Under the pieces are notes generated by a model. The model was not told the DNA's origin, made no database searches, and was given only the letters and a program-made list of their open reading frames with translations. A stretch of 64,000 nucleotides of DNA. Origin: Dichotomocladium elegans. Its lineage: Eukaryota; Mucoromycota; Mucoromycetes; Mucorales; Lichtheimiaceae. Location: NCBI GenBank assembly GCA_025716815.1, contig JAIXMN010000017.1, forward strand, positions 620,001 through 684,000, in the 5' to 3' direction. Below, piece by piece: positions 12,101 through 24,410 of the stretch; the first letter of the stretch is position 1; each line of letters starts with the position of its first letter. A program made the translations under genes and the position numbers.

Positions 12101-13093
12101 GTTTTCTAGCAAATGGACTATATTCTTTGCTACGATCCTGTCCTGGAGAAATTCACGGTAAGTAGCTCCGCCGAAGAGGAGCTGGAGATGATGATGCGTG
12201 CGATGGCGCAAAATGCCGTCCGAGGCGATACAGCAGCGGCACAAGACGATAACGAGTCAGCGGCGGAGGAGGAGGAGGAGAAAGAGCTTGCACCGACGGT
12301 GCTGGCGATGGACGATGCTGTCCTGTTTTCAAATGAGAATGACTCTGTGGACGAAGACGGCGATGATGATATGTTGACGCAGCTCAAGAAGCGGCGAGAG
12401 CAGCTTCAGGTGATGCTGACGGCGGATACGATGGCGGCGAGCGCAATCCAGAGCCGGCGCGTGTCGGGCCGGCTCAAGGAGCGTGAGGCGCGTCTCAAGC
12501 GTCTCCGCGAGCGGGTGATACCTGGGCAGACGACGATTGTTCTAGATACTAACTGCTTCATTGGCCACATCGATCAAGTTCAGCGGCTGATCAGGAGCGA
12601 TCAATGGCAAATTGCTATTCCGCTTGTGGGTAAGTAGGGATGGGGGAGAGGAGGGTGACAGATGAACAATCGTCGTCTGATATGTATATATACAGTGATC
12701 ACCGAGCTGGATGGCTTGAAGAGCAACGCACCTCCGCTGGGAACAATTGCAGCGGACGCGCTCCGATTCATTGAGACGCTGGCGGGATCGAAGCACCACC
12801 GGCAACATCCGCTACGCATCCAGACATCGCACAACAACTTTATGCACGACATCTCTATCCGGTCTGAGCAGTTTGTCTTTGGCGAGACAGACAAGAATCT
12901 CGATGATCTTGTGTTATCGGCTTGCTTGTGGTGGGCGAAGGGCGATGACCACCAGAGCGCATGGGCGCGGGTGTGTCTTGTGACGGGCGATCGCAATCTG
13001 AGCGTGAAGGCTCGAGCGCGCGACATTGATGTCATGTCGGTGTCTGCGATTATGCAGATGACGTCGAAGAAGAGCCATACCAAGACCAAATGA
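9176..13093 (+). CDS. SMG6: EST1/SMG6-like protein with C-terminal PIN nuclease domain
   Basis: Homologue of EST1A/SMG6, linked in other eukaryotes to nonsense-mediated mRNA decay (endonuclease) and telomerase recruitment. Exons 9176-12028, 12110-12629 and 12696-13093 give 1256 residues. A disordered, Gln-rich N-terminus is followed by a 14-3-3-like/TPR EST1 region from about residue 260 (YLEIIQLDYGY and WRWYALGVWLMPATGKLYFH). An acidic linker precedes the PIN domain from about residue 1095. The PIN acidic residues are present: VLDTNCF, NLDDLV and VTGDRNL. Having all three Asp suggests an active nuclease (SMG6-like rather than SMG5-like). The two intron joins restore VHQMDYIL and PLVVITELDGL. 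The stop lies only 51 bp from the convergent trehalase stop. Confidence 0.9.
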
Positions 13094-13144
13094 AATAAAC
13101 AAGCCTAGGCCGGGCTCTTTCTCTTTTTCTATTTTTTCTTTATT

Positions 13145-15710
13145 TTAATGGTCAAGCGGACATGCATTGCTCTCGAGGAGCACTAGGGGGGTGAAACTAA
13201 ACCCGGTGATCTTGGTGATCGCCGCAGTGCTTTCGCCGTTTTGGGTGATTGCTTTGGCCGCCGCCGCAGAGGACTTGCGGCGCTTCAGACGGGCTTCGCC
13301 GGAGATCGTGGCCTGTCGTTCGAGGGCCTTTGCGAAGAAGAGGTCGGGATCGGTGCACATGTCCAGCGCGCGGCGCATGTGCGTGTTGAGCAGGCTGAGG
13401 CCGATCTGGTACGATGCATTCATCCACCCGAAGCCTTCGCGCGACACGTATTTGAAGTCGACGCCGACATTGCCATACTCGACCTCGACCTTGTGTGTCA
13501 GGCTGACGACGTCGTACTTCTCCGGCACCACGCCATTGAAGTCGACAAAGGACTTGGTGATGCTATGCCAATCATCATAAGCTGTTTTTGTTTCTACCCA
13601 ACTAGCTAGCTAGCTAGCGCTCGCTCGCCGACCATCCCCTCTTGGGAGGAGGGCGGACAGGCACACCACTTACGTGTACAACCATCGATAGGCTAGCCGT
13701 CGAGCAATCTCGGCCATGTCGTAATTCTCAAACGCACGCCATGCCATGATCTGATGGGGCGCCCATCCAAAAGGAAAGTCCCATTGGCGATTCGGCCTGT
13801 CGAGCGAAATGATGCCGCGCGAGTCTTCTGTACCCGACACAAGGCCGCCGAGCTCCTCGAATTTGTGGAGGGACATGCTCGTCATGCGCTCGGCCTGGTC
13901 CATGCTGGCGCACTGAGCCCACATCGCCCAGAAGGCCGTGACGGACTCGTACGTGGTCTGGACGCCGAGAACGGTGTCGTAGTCATAATAGAGGCCCTTT
14001 TCCTCGTTCCACAAGTACGTATCGATCCTCTCGCGCCGAAGCTTTGCGCGCGCGGCCCAGTCGGCCGCGCGCTGGACCTCACCGTCGGGAGTCATGAAGA
14101 CGTCGTCAAAGATGTCGCGGATCGTGTCTGCGACATCGACCTCGTACTTGTAAAGGAGCGCATTGAGGTCAATGGTCGCCAGGTTCCCGCACCGCTTCTC
14201 GTACCGATAGGTGGTATCGTGGCCAGACTCACGGACGGCACGGTCGTGGAGGAAGTAGTCGTCGAGCTGAGGTTCATGGATAAGACCATCGTTGTACTGA
14301 CGCATGTATTCCGACACAGACAGATTCGCCGCGCGAGCGTAGGGTTCAATGATGTGATCAAAGTGGGATGCCTCCGTCTCGGGAGGGATGCCCGCCCCCG
14401 CAGGGCGGAAGCGCGAGAGGCCAGTCTTGGGATCGAGCCGTGGCGGGGACATCCATACGGTGTGGTATTCCCGGATGGCGGCCGAGATCGCTCGATGAAG
14501 CCAATCCTTGTTGGCTGCCTTCTGGGCCTCGTCCGCGGCGGGCAGCTTTGCATAGACCGAGAGGGCCATGTCGGTCAGGAAGGGCGGCTGGGAGCGTGAA
14601 AGGTAGTAGGATCTGTTGGCATTGAGGATCTTGCCATAGTGTCTGATCTCGTAACAGAAGTTGTCGACCATGGCCTTCGCCAGCTCTATGCGACCGTCGA
14701 TGAGCAGGCCGAGTGCGATAAAGTATGAGTCCCAGCCGTACATTTCATTGAATCGACCGCCGGGCACTACGAATGGGACGCCCCGCATCAGGCCGCTATC
14801 AGGATCTTTTGTCATGGCTAGCGCGAGAATGCCCGGTTTCTCGTTGATGCTCTTGACGTATTCGGGTGTTAGATTCTCTGGCAGGCGTTCGACAACGATG
14901 CCGAGGTGCGGGCGGTCGAGCGCGGCCTTCTGGTAATAGGCGAGCGCGTCGAGATCGTCGTAAGGAACATAGACCCGCGGATGATTGTCTGTCGACCGGT
15001 TCTTGGGATCTGCACAAATGATCTCCAAACCATCTGCGTCCATGCGTCGGGTCAGCGCGTCCCAAAAGTGCGTACGGATCATGCGCGACAGGCGATCGAC
15101 GGGATTTTCGTTCAAGCGGGACTCGTCCAGAACAATATGTTTACGGCCATAATCCTTCGCCAGCGCGAGCTCCTGGAGCAGGTTCGAGAGCATGTACGTG
15201 CCTCGGATATCGATCTTGCGATAGCCACCCGAATCGGCCGTGCCGACCGAAAACGTCTTTGGCCCGAGGTCGTTCACTGTGATCTGAAAGTCGCCGTCGG
15301 TGTCCTCCTGCTCGACTAGCACTCGCAATGTCTCCTTGACGTCGAGCAGAAACTTTTGCGCCTTGTTCTTACTATCTACATGTGCATCTGATCGTCAACA
15401 TCCCACTTCCGTCTAGACAGCCCCAGAGGGGAATGGAAAGAGAGAAAGAGATGGACATCTCATCCGTTACCATGAGATGCTCGCCGCCTTCGATATGGTT
15501 CGGTTTCAGTTCGGCTCTATCACGAAGTAAGGTTATTTAAAAGTCGGGCATGTCCGACACAAAGTATAGCTGGGAAGTGGCGGTATTTACGCTGACGATG
15601 TGAAGACGACGAGTAACGCCACCCGAATTGTTGCCGGTGGTATAATAAGTTCCTGCGGGAGCATGGGCATCTACTTCCTGTGTGGTATTGATATGAACGG
15701 TGGATTGCAT
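13145..15710 (-). CDS. NTH1: Neutral trehalase (GH37)
   Basis: Cytosolic trehalase hydrolysing trehalose to two glucose, used in germination and stress recovery. Exons 15710-15591, 15516-15471, 15387-13674 and 13562-13145 give 765 residues. GH37 signatures [15 protein letters not shown] and [12 protein letters not shown] are present, and [12 protein letters not shown] matches the calcium-binding loop of neutral trehalases. Exon 2 (46 nt) encodes YRRRRASHD, a cAMP-dependent kinase consensus, in the N-terminal regulatory tail, as expected for PKA-activated neutral trehalases. Less certain: the acceptor of exon 3 (15387 or 15375, same frame) and the donor of exon 1. Intron 3 holds a TAGC microsatellite. 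Confidence 0.9.
13603..13618. repeat. (TAGC)n microsatellite in trehalase intron
   Basis: Four perfect CTAG/TAGC units lie inside the last intron of the trehalase gene. Confidence 0.85.
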
Positions 15711-17137
15711 GCGAAAATAAAGAACAAAAGAGAGAGAGAGAGAGTGGAAAAAGAAAAGGGACGGTAATTTTTTTTTGAGAGCGGCGTGTGCTGGAATGAA
15801 ACGACTTTCAGGGCAACTCAGACCAGCTTGTCGATTGGCCCTGCGTTTGTATTCTTTGGTTTCCAACCCTATGCCTTTTTTAGTATGCCGACCCCCTAAA
15901 CAGTTACCCATTGTTGTCAGGCAAAGATGGATCTGAGTTGAGGTAATCCGTCAGAACACGTGGCTGAAGAGTCAAACAAACATGTCTTTTTTTTTTCTGA
16001 GCCAAGTAACGAACATATATTGATTCAATGGAATAGTTCATGGAATACCGGCGGGGTGGACCCTCGACAGTCGGATATGCTTGCTCGTAGCGATGATTTC
16101 TCCCCAGTCAAATGAAACGAAGAAAGATGGCATGTACACAGTTACCTGTCTGGACAAGAACATGCCATCCGCTCGGCCCTCCCTCCCCCTGATAACAGGC
16201 AATAGCGTTTTAGTTTCAACTTTTGTTGTTGTGGTAACACATCTTTCCAAATGTTGTTTTATTCACGCTAATTGCCCAACATAACTGGCATCTCCCGCTA
16301 ATTATTCGCGAAGCTCAAAGTACTTCCTAGAGGGATCGACGCCCTCATAGGTTTAAAAAAAAAGAGGGGGAAAGCAAGGCCATAGGTGGAACAAATGATT
16401 CATTTTTTTTCTCCGTTCCTCGGAATGCAAGATGTCGTCAAGTGTAACCCAGTAAAAGGGCCAGATACACCCACCCCCCCATTCTTTTCAAGCTCTTTGT
16501 ATCCCAAACAAACGAGAGAGACTACATTGCATCGTCCTGAACAGTGCCGCAGACCAGCCCATGGAGTTGATCATGGCTGAATCTGATACGGAAGATGGCC
16601 GGTATGGAAAGGCTTGCAGTAGGCGGATACTGCAGCCAGCCCATGAGAGCTCGCTGAGGATTGGACATCGGGACCCTATCGATAGCACGCACTGTGTGCA
16701 AGTAGCCCGCGGTTGAGCTCGAGCACAGACGGATGGAAATCACCCATGTCGGTCCGTGCGAGGACGGGTTTGCGGGCGGGTTGTGCGCCAGCTGGGTCCA
16801 AGTAGCTCTTCTTCATGCAGTAACATACGCCCATCTCTTTCCCGATAATAATGCACATAACGCTGTGCTATGGCTCAGTCAGGGCCTCGACCCCTTCCCT
16901 TGATCGAGACTAAAAGGATTTCAATCGGTGCAAGCGGTACCCTGCGCAATATAGGTATGCTGTTCGTAGCGTTAGTATCGATTATGTAAGCATTCTGCGC
17001 AAGAGCGCTAATTTGTTCCATGCTCCAGAGACGCGCGCAGAGAAAATGATGATATACATCATGGAAATATAATACATGAAAGGGAAGAAAAGAAAAAGAA
17101 AGGCTAAATTATGATAGTCAGGGTAGACCCGCTGTCA
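15711..17137. other. Intergenic, 1.4 kb, no confident gene
   Basis: Contains the trehalase promoter (poly-T and GA-rich tracts near 15725-15775). On the minus strand, 16488-16858 is GC-richer with short open frames (one contains MGWLQYPPTASLSIP), but nothing recognisable and no good splice model. It may be a decayed gene. Confidence 0.4.
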
Positions 17138-18847
17138 TCATAGCTTTTGCGTGTATACATGATGCAGATTCATGAATGCCCGCTGCAATTCAAATTCTTC
17201 ATCGAGCCGATCCAACGTGGCTGAGAGTTCGTGGCTCGCCCAAGGGTTATATACGTCGTCGTATCTGTGATGATCATCGTTATCGCTGAGTAAAAAGTGC
17301 CGAACCGAGTTCTGCTCATGCCTATGGATCACTTCAATGAGATCGTGGAGGTCATCCCGAAACATGACGCCGATCCTGCCGCCCCACAACCCGAGTGGCA
17401 GGGATGTGTGACTTGCGTGGTAAGCATCTCCATGGTGCTGCTGCATTTGTTCTACGAGCTGGTGAAAGAAGAAGATATCCTGAAGATGCCGTGCAAAATA
17501 TGGATCGAGCGAATGCCGTTCCATGAGGTATATGACTGAAAATGGCAGTTGAATACAAGTGATAATAATGCTCCTCATTTTCTTCTTACCTTGCATGTTC
17601 GTCATCTGCGTCATTGGACCGACCTGGATATTCCCGTAAATCTGCATATCAAGCTCCATCATTTCCATATATCCTGTTGGCTTGCACAGACGCCAGCATT
17701 CTTGGACAATATCCCTGTACTGGTCCGGTCGAAAAGAGAAGATTAAGAAGCGGCCATAGATGAAATCAAATTGGTTGTCCGGGAGTCGTTTGAGATCGGC
17801 CAGGATATCTTCTTGTGCGCACATGAACCGAAAGTTGGTGGGCATGCTGTTCCGCCGATCCAACACGTCGCGTTCATCGATTCCCAGAACGAATGCGTGC
17901 TTATATTTTCTGGCCATGTCCATACACCAGGCACCGTTGCCGCATCTAAAAATTTTGTGTTTGTGCACAAGGTGCGGGGGAGAGATCATTGTTTTAGGTA
18001 ACTACTGCAAAAAGAAAGCGCACTAAAAAATAAACGAGGCGCAGTTTCTTTTTCTTTTTTTTTTATACCTACCCAATATGCAGCACCCTGATATGCTTCG
18101 ATGGATCAGTCAATCGAACAGGGCTAAAATAGAGTCTATCGCAGTACAGAATAGGGTGGGTAAAAATGCCCTCCTTTTTTTTTATCCCGAATTATCTAGT
18201 TACCCATCCAATGCAAGCCGCAAGAGTTCTTGGCGTATGATCATGCGGTCCGTCCGTGGCCAACCGTCACTTTTGTAGGGAGGAGAGGCCCGTTGCCACC
18301 GTGCTGACGGCAGAAGGATGGATTGTCGCAAAGGTCGAGCGCCGTCGAATCGATTTGCACGTGTGCTGGATGGTGATGGGAGCGAAAAGACAGAGGATGG
18401 ACGATGAGGATGAGGATGATGATCCTGCAAGGAAAGGGCAAGCGACGGCCGTTTGTCGGGGAAGCTGTGACCGGACCGAGTCGAAAGCAGATTGTCGTTG
18501 GCCTTGCAAAAATCGCTCAGAACAGGCAGGTGGCCGAGGGAGTAGCTTGCAAAGGAGGACGAGGAGCAGATGCTGTCGTCCATCGTGCCGGCCATGGACA
18601 GGCTGATAGACGGGCGGTCTTTTGCTGGGACACTGATGGGTTCACTGGGGAGAATCGCCGACGAGGAGTTTCCGGGAGCAGAGATGCTAGCATGGTATTG
18701 TGTCAAAGGGGAATGATCCTTGTCGTTCTTATTGGTGGTAGTGGTTGTGCTGCTGCTGCTGGTGCTGCTGCTGTTGGTATTATTGCTCCAGTGGGTCCAT
18801 TGCGAGAACCATGAGAACAGTCGAGAAGAAGGCCGGGCCTTTGCCAT
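17138..18847 (-). CDS. SAM-dependent methyltransferase
   Basis: Class I Rossmann-fold methyltransferase, 486 residues. Exons 18847-18204, 18135-18073, 17945-17590 and 17535-17138. The first about 200 residues are Ser/Thr/Pro-rich and low-complexity. The catalytic domain starts after RMIIRQELLRLALDG. SAM motif I, VLHIGCGNGAWCMDMA, is created by the splice between exons 2 and 3, which supports the model; an acidic loop (GIDERD) follows. FDFIYGRFL and CWRLCKPTGYMEMMELD match motifs II-III of the TAM/UMTA-like group common in Mucoromycota. The substrate cannot be told from sequence. No membrane segment is seen. Confidence 0.85.
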
Positions 18848-18980
18848 CTAAGTGGGCATGAGAAAACGACAAGAGAAAGAAACCGGATTTTTTTTACCCT
18901 GCCAGTTTTTTATTGTTATTATTATTGCATGCATGTGTATGTGCGTTGTGTTTCCACAGCCTTGTTGTTGCAACACAAGG

Positions 18981-20095
18981 CTAAATGTAATGATATACAA
19001 GATAATTGGGTAAACCCCAGATCTGATAGCCCAGCGCCTTAGCCATCTTTGCAAACCCCTCCGTCTCAACCTGATGCTGAAATGCGAAGGTCGGGAAGAT
19101 GGCCCCCTCACGATGCACGGCCGCCTTGACGAGCGTACAGGTGCCACCGACCGCATCTAGTGGTACTGCATGGAACAGGTCGGTCTGATCATTTTCGGAC
19201 CGCATGTCAATCAGCAGTTTCCGGTGGGTCACGAGCTCCGGATAACCTTACAAACAAAAAAATTCAGCAGAACATTTCCTTTTGTTGACCAACATTTACC
19301 TTCCACCAGGACATCCTCTTCTTGAAGCGTTTTCTGAAACTCAAGACTCTCAGGCGTCTCCTGCCAGTTGTTCTTGTCATAACCCCCTTCCTCGTTGTAC
19401 GAGTGCCACCAGCAATTGGGAACAAGGACATCCTTGTCCATGCCGATAAGCTCCTCGAGCATCGTCGCAGGATACTCCAGCACATCGCCATCTAACCACA
19501 GCACCCATGCAATCTCCTCCGTCAGAGCCGTCGACAGGAGCGTATTTCGGCTCTTGGCCATGATTTTGCGGCGCTCGACCTGAACGCCGAACGCATGGCG
19601 CTCTTCGGTGTTGGGCAGATCGAAATCGAAGTCTTTCTGGTAAATCGAGATGCGATGGAATTGTTCCCAGGGCTCTTGATGCCTCGAAAGCCATCGTGCG
19701 TGATCATGCAATTTCTGGATTGTTCCGTCCGATGAATCCGACACCAGAAAACCGAGTGATATCAGGCGATGGGGGTAAGTGAGGCGATTCACACTGTCAA
19801 AGTAGCGTTCAATCAGATGTGCAGAATCTTTGAATGGTGTGAGAATCAAGACATGCTCGTCCGTTTCGTGGCCTTTACTGGTTGCATTGAGCTTGTCCAT
19901 GTCATAATACTGGAAATGATTTGGGCCAATGTGGTAATGGCCATTACCGAGCAGATGGATGCTCCCGCTGCTATTCTCGTCCTGGCAGGTCCAGGACGAC
20001 GATAGCGTGGATCTGGGGGATATCAGGAACATGTAGACGAGGACACTGCATGTCAGGATCACCGATATAATTTGTACACGTGTGTTGAGCAACAT
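18981..20095 (-). CDS. ANP1/MNN9-family glycosyltransferase
   Basis: Golgi type II membrane glycosyltransferase (GT62), expected to act in mannan or N-glycan mannose-chain extension. Exons 20095-19300 and 19246-18981 give 353 residues. A short cytoplasmic tail and one signal anchor (about residues 6-26) lead into the lumenal domain. The family metal-binding motif is LWLDGDVLEYP, followed by VPNCWWHSY. The join VLVEG-YPELVTHRKLL restores a conserved segment, and the C-terminus has GTCTLVKAAVHREGAIFP. The open frame extends upstream only through a TTG, so ATG 20095 is the start. Confidence 0.88.
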
Positions 20096-21640
20096 GGGGG
20101 TTCTGCGGGCGCCTGTTTTATGTTCTAAATGAAGATGGATCGAGGAGGACGGCAATAGTTTTATAAGGGGTAGAGGAAAGATCGGAAAAGTTAGCTCAAG
20201 GGTCGGAGAGACAAAAAAAGGGTGCTACAACCAATGGCGGGGATATCGAAGCCGCAGGATCACAGTCCATAAATGAACAACCCATCTTCTTACTATGATG
20301 TTACTCTCTTCAACCCATTGGTTCTCGCACAAAACATCTGCACAGTCTATCTTGGAGAGGGGAACCCGAACTTGCTGATACGCATGTCCCACGCAAAAAC
20401 ACATAGATACTTCGATGAACGAAGCAGACTTTAAGCACGGCTGCGTACACAATGTACAGCGATGTTATTTCGAAACGCGGATTGATGAGAATCCATCGAT
20501 TTGCCCTAGAGCAACTGATGAAAACGATTCTTCCAAAGATCTGGCGACCTTAAAGGTATCCGAAACGACGCTCCATCGATTCATGCAACTTGTCATTGAA
20601 AAAAAGGGGGGAGCTCGACTTTTGCCTATGGACAGGGCTAGGTGATGCAAAAGAGATCCAATAGCGGCCTTGATTAGCTGCATCGATGGGATAAAAGAGC
20701 GAGAACAACTCTATTGAACAGCTTTTGGTCTGCTCTGAAGAGCACTAGGTTTTTTTGAAAGTGAGGGCACAAGTGACTTGAATCAATGAAGGGATCGAAT
20801 AGCTTAAAGCGGAGGCCTTCGTCTCTCATTCTTAGAGGGTATCTGGCAAACTAACGCGCATTAACTCTATATGCAATCGTGCGACTTTGGGTTGGATCTC
20901 GGATACAACAAAGAAATAGATTCTATACCCACGACCAGTGGATGGTCGTTGGTATGATTTGTGTAGAACAACTGGTTAGCAGAGCAGATGATGATTATGC
21001 AGAGGGCAGTCTGTGAGTTCTTTGCGGTGTGTTACTGATAATACGTGTATCATTATACACGCATGCTTAAATCAGGCTGTGTGATGAGTGCCAAGGCGAA
21101 GAGCGGAAAACTCCATAACGTCATTGAATACACCGGATATTAAGTCAATAGGTTTAATGCAGTAGGAGGGTTTTGATCCACAGCCCATGGCTCATAACAC
21201 GTGCTCTCTTGCTATGTGGATGTACCCTGATAATCTTAGTGCCCGATCTCATTTACTCGGATAGTATCACTTCTTCCGTTGCCATGCTAATAGATTGGAT
21301 TACCCTTGAATGCAGTGCCTTGTAGCTGAACACACTTTATCCTGAGCCATTGCCTATGCGTATCCTGATCATCCATGGATGGACAAAAGTCTGTCTCCAG
21401 GAAGTCGACTGCAAGTTTTCCCTGGCACTGTCCCGACGAAGAAGGACAATCCTATGATACGCACAGATGTAGTATTTCTTCTCTCTCGGAGGATTCAATC
21501 CAATGTTGCAACATGGCGAATGAGAAGCATTTCTGTCTATGCAGGCATCTGTCAGTCCCGCGATGATATAGCATGGTCCCTACAGCCATAAAAGTAGTTT
21601 TTTTTTTTTTGCTTTTAATCGGTTTGCTAAAAGTAAATAT
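20096..21640. repeat. Decayed dispersed repeat, family 1 copy A (plus strand)
   Basis: No intact gene. About 20300-20460 aligns base-by-base with 62310-62460 in the same orientation, with stops and frameshifts in both copies. For example, CTGATACGCATGTCCCACGC here matches CTGATACGCATATCCCCAAG there. A further shared stretch, ATTATACACGCATGCTTAAA, lies near 21053 and its near-match near 62564. Translation gives broken remnants such as ICTVYLGEGNPN. Interpreted as a decayed multicopy element or gene. Confidence 0.6.
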
Positions 21641-23286
21641 TTATGAGCAAGAAGTATAAAAGTAGATGCTCCCCCAGAGGGACAGATAGTTCCGAAGGAC
21701 GACGGCTGCAATGGATCAAAGATGAGTCTTCTTATACGGGTTCCTCACTCTCCACCACCACCCATTCGGTTTATTTGCTCACATGACGCTGTTGACACAA
21801 TAGGCTTTGTTTCACTCATGTCACAGATACGTTCCAAAAAAGGTCTATTACCGAAGGATGATCAGATCCACAAAATCACCACCCCTTGTCGCTCGCTAGG
21901 CCATGGATATCTACGTATCTTGTCTTACCTTGTTATTCGCGAAAAAAAAGCGCCCCTCATCACATTAAACCACACAAGCTTTGCTCGGCGCATGTACTCG
22001 CTTCTTTCGAGGGGCATCATAGTGCATGTCATCCCTGGCGAAGAAGCGACATTGTCCTTGATCTTCTCAACCGACTGTCGTCTTTTGTCGGTTGGCAACG
22101 CAAACGATCGGCGGATGAGAGACTGGGAGATGAGCTCAATACTCAGTGAAAGACACCATGGCTTCCATGATGTTTGGCCATAATGGATCACTCCGAGCAC
22201 TAGGTGTATCCTACGTATGAGCAGAAGCAAACAGGGAATCACGTTCCTCATTGCTTTACATACCATACATGAGCGGCCGGAGTATAAAGAGCAATTCGCC
22301 TGCTGTTCCTAGAGCATTCATCACTGAGACCATCTGCTCAGGCCGACACACCATGTCCGGCGTTAATGCCCTGGACATGAGGTAATCCATCACATTGTTG
22401 AAGCGTCTGGGTCTCCGATGCTGCTGCTGCTGCTGTTGCTGCCGATGGCGCTGTCGGTGCGCATGGGAAGCTTTTTTCGGGAATTGGCCGAGGGTGGCAA
22501 GACGAGGAAAGGTCTTGCCAGACCGTTGACATTGGTAATAATACCTACTGCTCTTGCTGTCCATCATCTGGGTATCATGCAGCGTCAAAGAAGAAGAGAA
22601 GGCAAAGTCCGCGACGTTGGATGGATCCACTTCGCGCTTGAGGTGAGTTGGATACAAATGCATTCGCTGGTTCGTCAGATAGAAGAGGATGAGACGTAAT
22701 ACGACTCTGTTGTTGTTTTGGGTGACCCCCTCCGGCGGGGGATGGAAGCCAAGTTAATCAAGAAAAAGAAGCGTGCGCAAGATCGCTCATGTGGTTTACT
22801 TTGTGGTTTCAATCAAGGCAACGAAACGCCAGTGGGCGCGCTGACTCCAGCGGTTGACGACAGCTATCTCCATCAGGACTTGAGTATATACGAGCGTCGA
22901 GAGGAGGGACGAGCAGCGGCCATAGAGCGTGGACCGCCTTGACCAATAACTCAAATACTTGTTGAATAAGGATTCGTTGTTGATGACGACCCCATTCCTT
23001 GAGAGTGGCCTTGCGTATCCATTGCTCAAAAACGCCTCACGAAGAACGGAATTGTGATAGAGCCCGAGGAGATTGAGACTCGCATATACTTTTTGTTTTT
23101 TTGAGAAAAGAAAACAGAATGAGCTATTTCTTAAAAAAAAAGAGACTTGCTTGTCTGGGAGCATAATTTGTTGTCATGGAGGGTTCCTGGGAGGACAAAG
23201 GTCAATGATCGAAGCGCGGCCTCAACACGGGAGATACGCGACGTGTTCTGCAGAAGGAAATGTTTGTATTTTTCCAGACGATGCAT
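21641..23286 (-). CDS. PEX16: Peroxisomal biogenesis factor 16
   Basis: Integral membrane peroxin needed for placing peroxisomal membrane proteins. Six exons: 23286-23151, 23088-22800, 22706-22264, 22199-21929, 21844-21783 and 21705-21641, giving 421 residues. The N-terminus MHRLEKYKHFLLQNTSRIS is followed by VEAALRSLTFVLPG, NLLGLYHNSVL and ALIETTK-like helices. A Gln-rich insertion with a seven-Q run lies in the middle, then ELLFILRPLMYVLGVIHYG, SWKPWCLSLSIEL, PFLERICDMSETKP and the tail YLSLWGSIYFYTSCS. The last three exons are short and were found by the conserved C-terminal pattern. Intron 1 (23150-23089) must use a GC donor (gcaagt). Phases agree at all junctions. Confidence 0.9.
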
Positions 23287-23618
23287 TCAAAAAAGAAAAG
23301 AGAAGAAAAGAGGATCGTGAAGGGAGTACGAGGCATGCGAACCGTTTATTACTTGTGAGATGCTGAATGATTGGATGATCTCTTTTTTTTGAAAGTGAAA
23401 GATGACAAGAGGAAATATTACATTTTGAGTAGTGTGAGCGGTAGGAACACACACACATAAGCACGGATGAAAGGGTGATTCTTCTGGATGGCGGGGATGG
23501 GGACGTGATGGTTGATTCTAGATTGCTGGGCCTACTTTCTCTTCCGTGCCTTTGTCTGAACGAAATCATGCAAAGAGGCTGCGAGGGTATGGAGCGGGAG
23601 AAAATGACACGTGAAAAT

Positions 23619-24410
23619 TTAAGGGCGGGTAGGTTCACTGCCCATCGGAGATGCCTCGGCCATGACTACAAATCTCTCGAGGACCTGAGCCAAAAAAGAA
23701 AAAATATTAAGGAACAGCGCTTCTCCCACTTTGCGTTTTGACCACTCCCGCCTTACCTTTGTAAAACCTTCACGGCCAACAGCTGCGTTCTGTTGGAAGC
23801 GCTTCAAAGAGAAATCCTCGACTACGTTGGCCCAGCGCGACATGATGCTACCAGCCGAAATGGTTGCTTGTTGTGTGAAGTGGGTCCTAACCAGCCAGAT
23901 CATTCATGTCAGTCACCCCCTCTCTCCCCTGTCTTGCTTGTACCACACACAAACACACGCTCTCTCTTTGCTCACTTTGCTTTGTCAAGAGGATGTTCTT
24001 TATAGATGATCTTCTCATTGACAGATAGAAGATTAGACATGGTCAAATTCTGACTTGTCATGGTCAACGTCTTTTCCTTGGGATCGATAATCGATATCTC
24101 TCGGACATACTGCTCCGAGCCATTGCTACCCAGGAGCTAAATAACGAACGAAACGCCTATCAGCCTCTTTGTTTTCCCCCTTTCGCTTGATCCCCAAAGC
24201 TACTACCTTCATTATAAGAGCAGGCACGTTCTGCTTGACCGTGATAAGGCGTTCGGTGGTCAAGATACCCGTCTTGGGATCGATTGTGCGGTTCAGGACG
24301 TCAACATGCTGTACGTGTGGGCAGTGCTCGTTGGGGTATTTTTGCCACTGCGCAGCTGAGACAAGGCTCCATTCGTAGTTGTATTCATGCTTGGACTGGA
24401 AAAGCTTCAT
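23619..24410 (-). CDS. PRELI/MSF1-domain mitochondrial lipid-transfer protein (UPS2/PRELID3-like)
   Basis: Intermembrane-space phospholipid transfer protein of the Ups/PRELI family, which pairs with Mdm35 and moves phosphatidic acid or phosphatidylserine. Exons 24410-24207, 24136-23976, 23886-23757 and 23684-23619 give 186 residues, the normal size. The whole protein is the PRELI/MSF1 domain: MKLFQSKHEYNYEWSLV, QKYPNEHCPHVQHVDVLNR, TTERLITVKQNVP and LLSVNEKIIYKEHP. VDVLNR and the C-terminal GREGFTKVLERFV resemble the slowmo/UPS2 branch more than UPS1, so phosphatidylserine transfer is the better guess. All four joins keep phase. Confidence 0.88.

Noticed and set aside
13754..14599. 281-codon plus-strand open frame
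   Set aside because: It is fully antisense to the trehalase coding exon in a GC-rich stretch, has no recognisable motif, and arises from the codon bias of the real gene.
16488..16858. Possible small minus-strand gene near 16.5-16.9 kb
   Set aside because: Open frames are short, no splice join gives a recognisable protein, and no homologue comes to mind; kept only as a note.
18404..18814. 136-codon plus-strand open frame
   Set aside because: Antisense to the Ser-rich N-terminal exon of the methyltransferase; low complexity.
21601..21613. Poly-T near the PEX16 end considered as a poly(A) tail of a processed element
   Set aside because: It lies just downstream of the real PEX16 stop and similar homopolymers are frequent in all intergenic spaces here.
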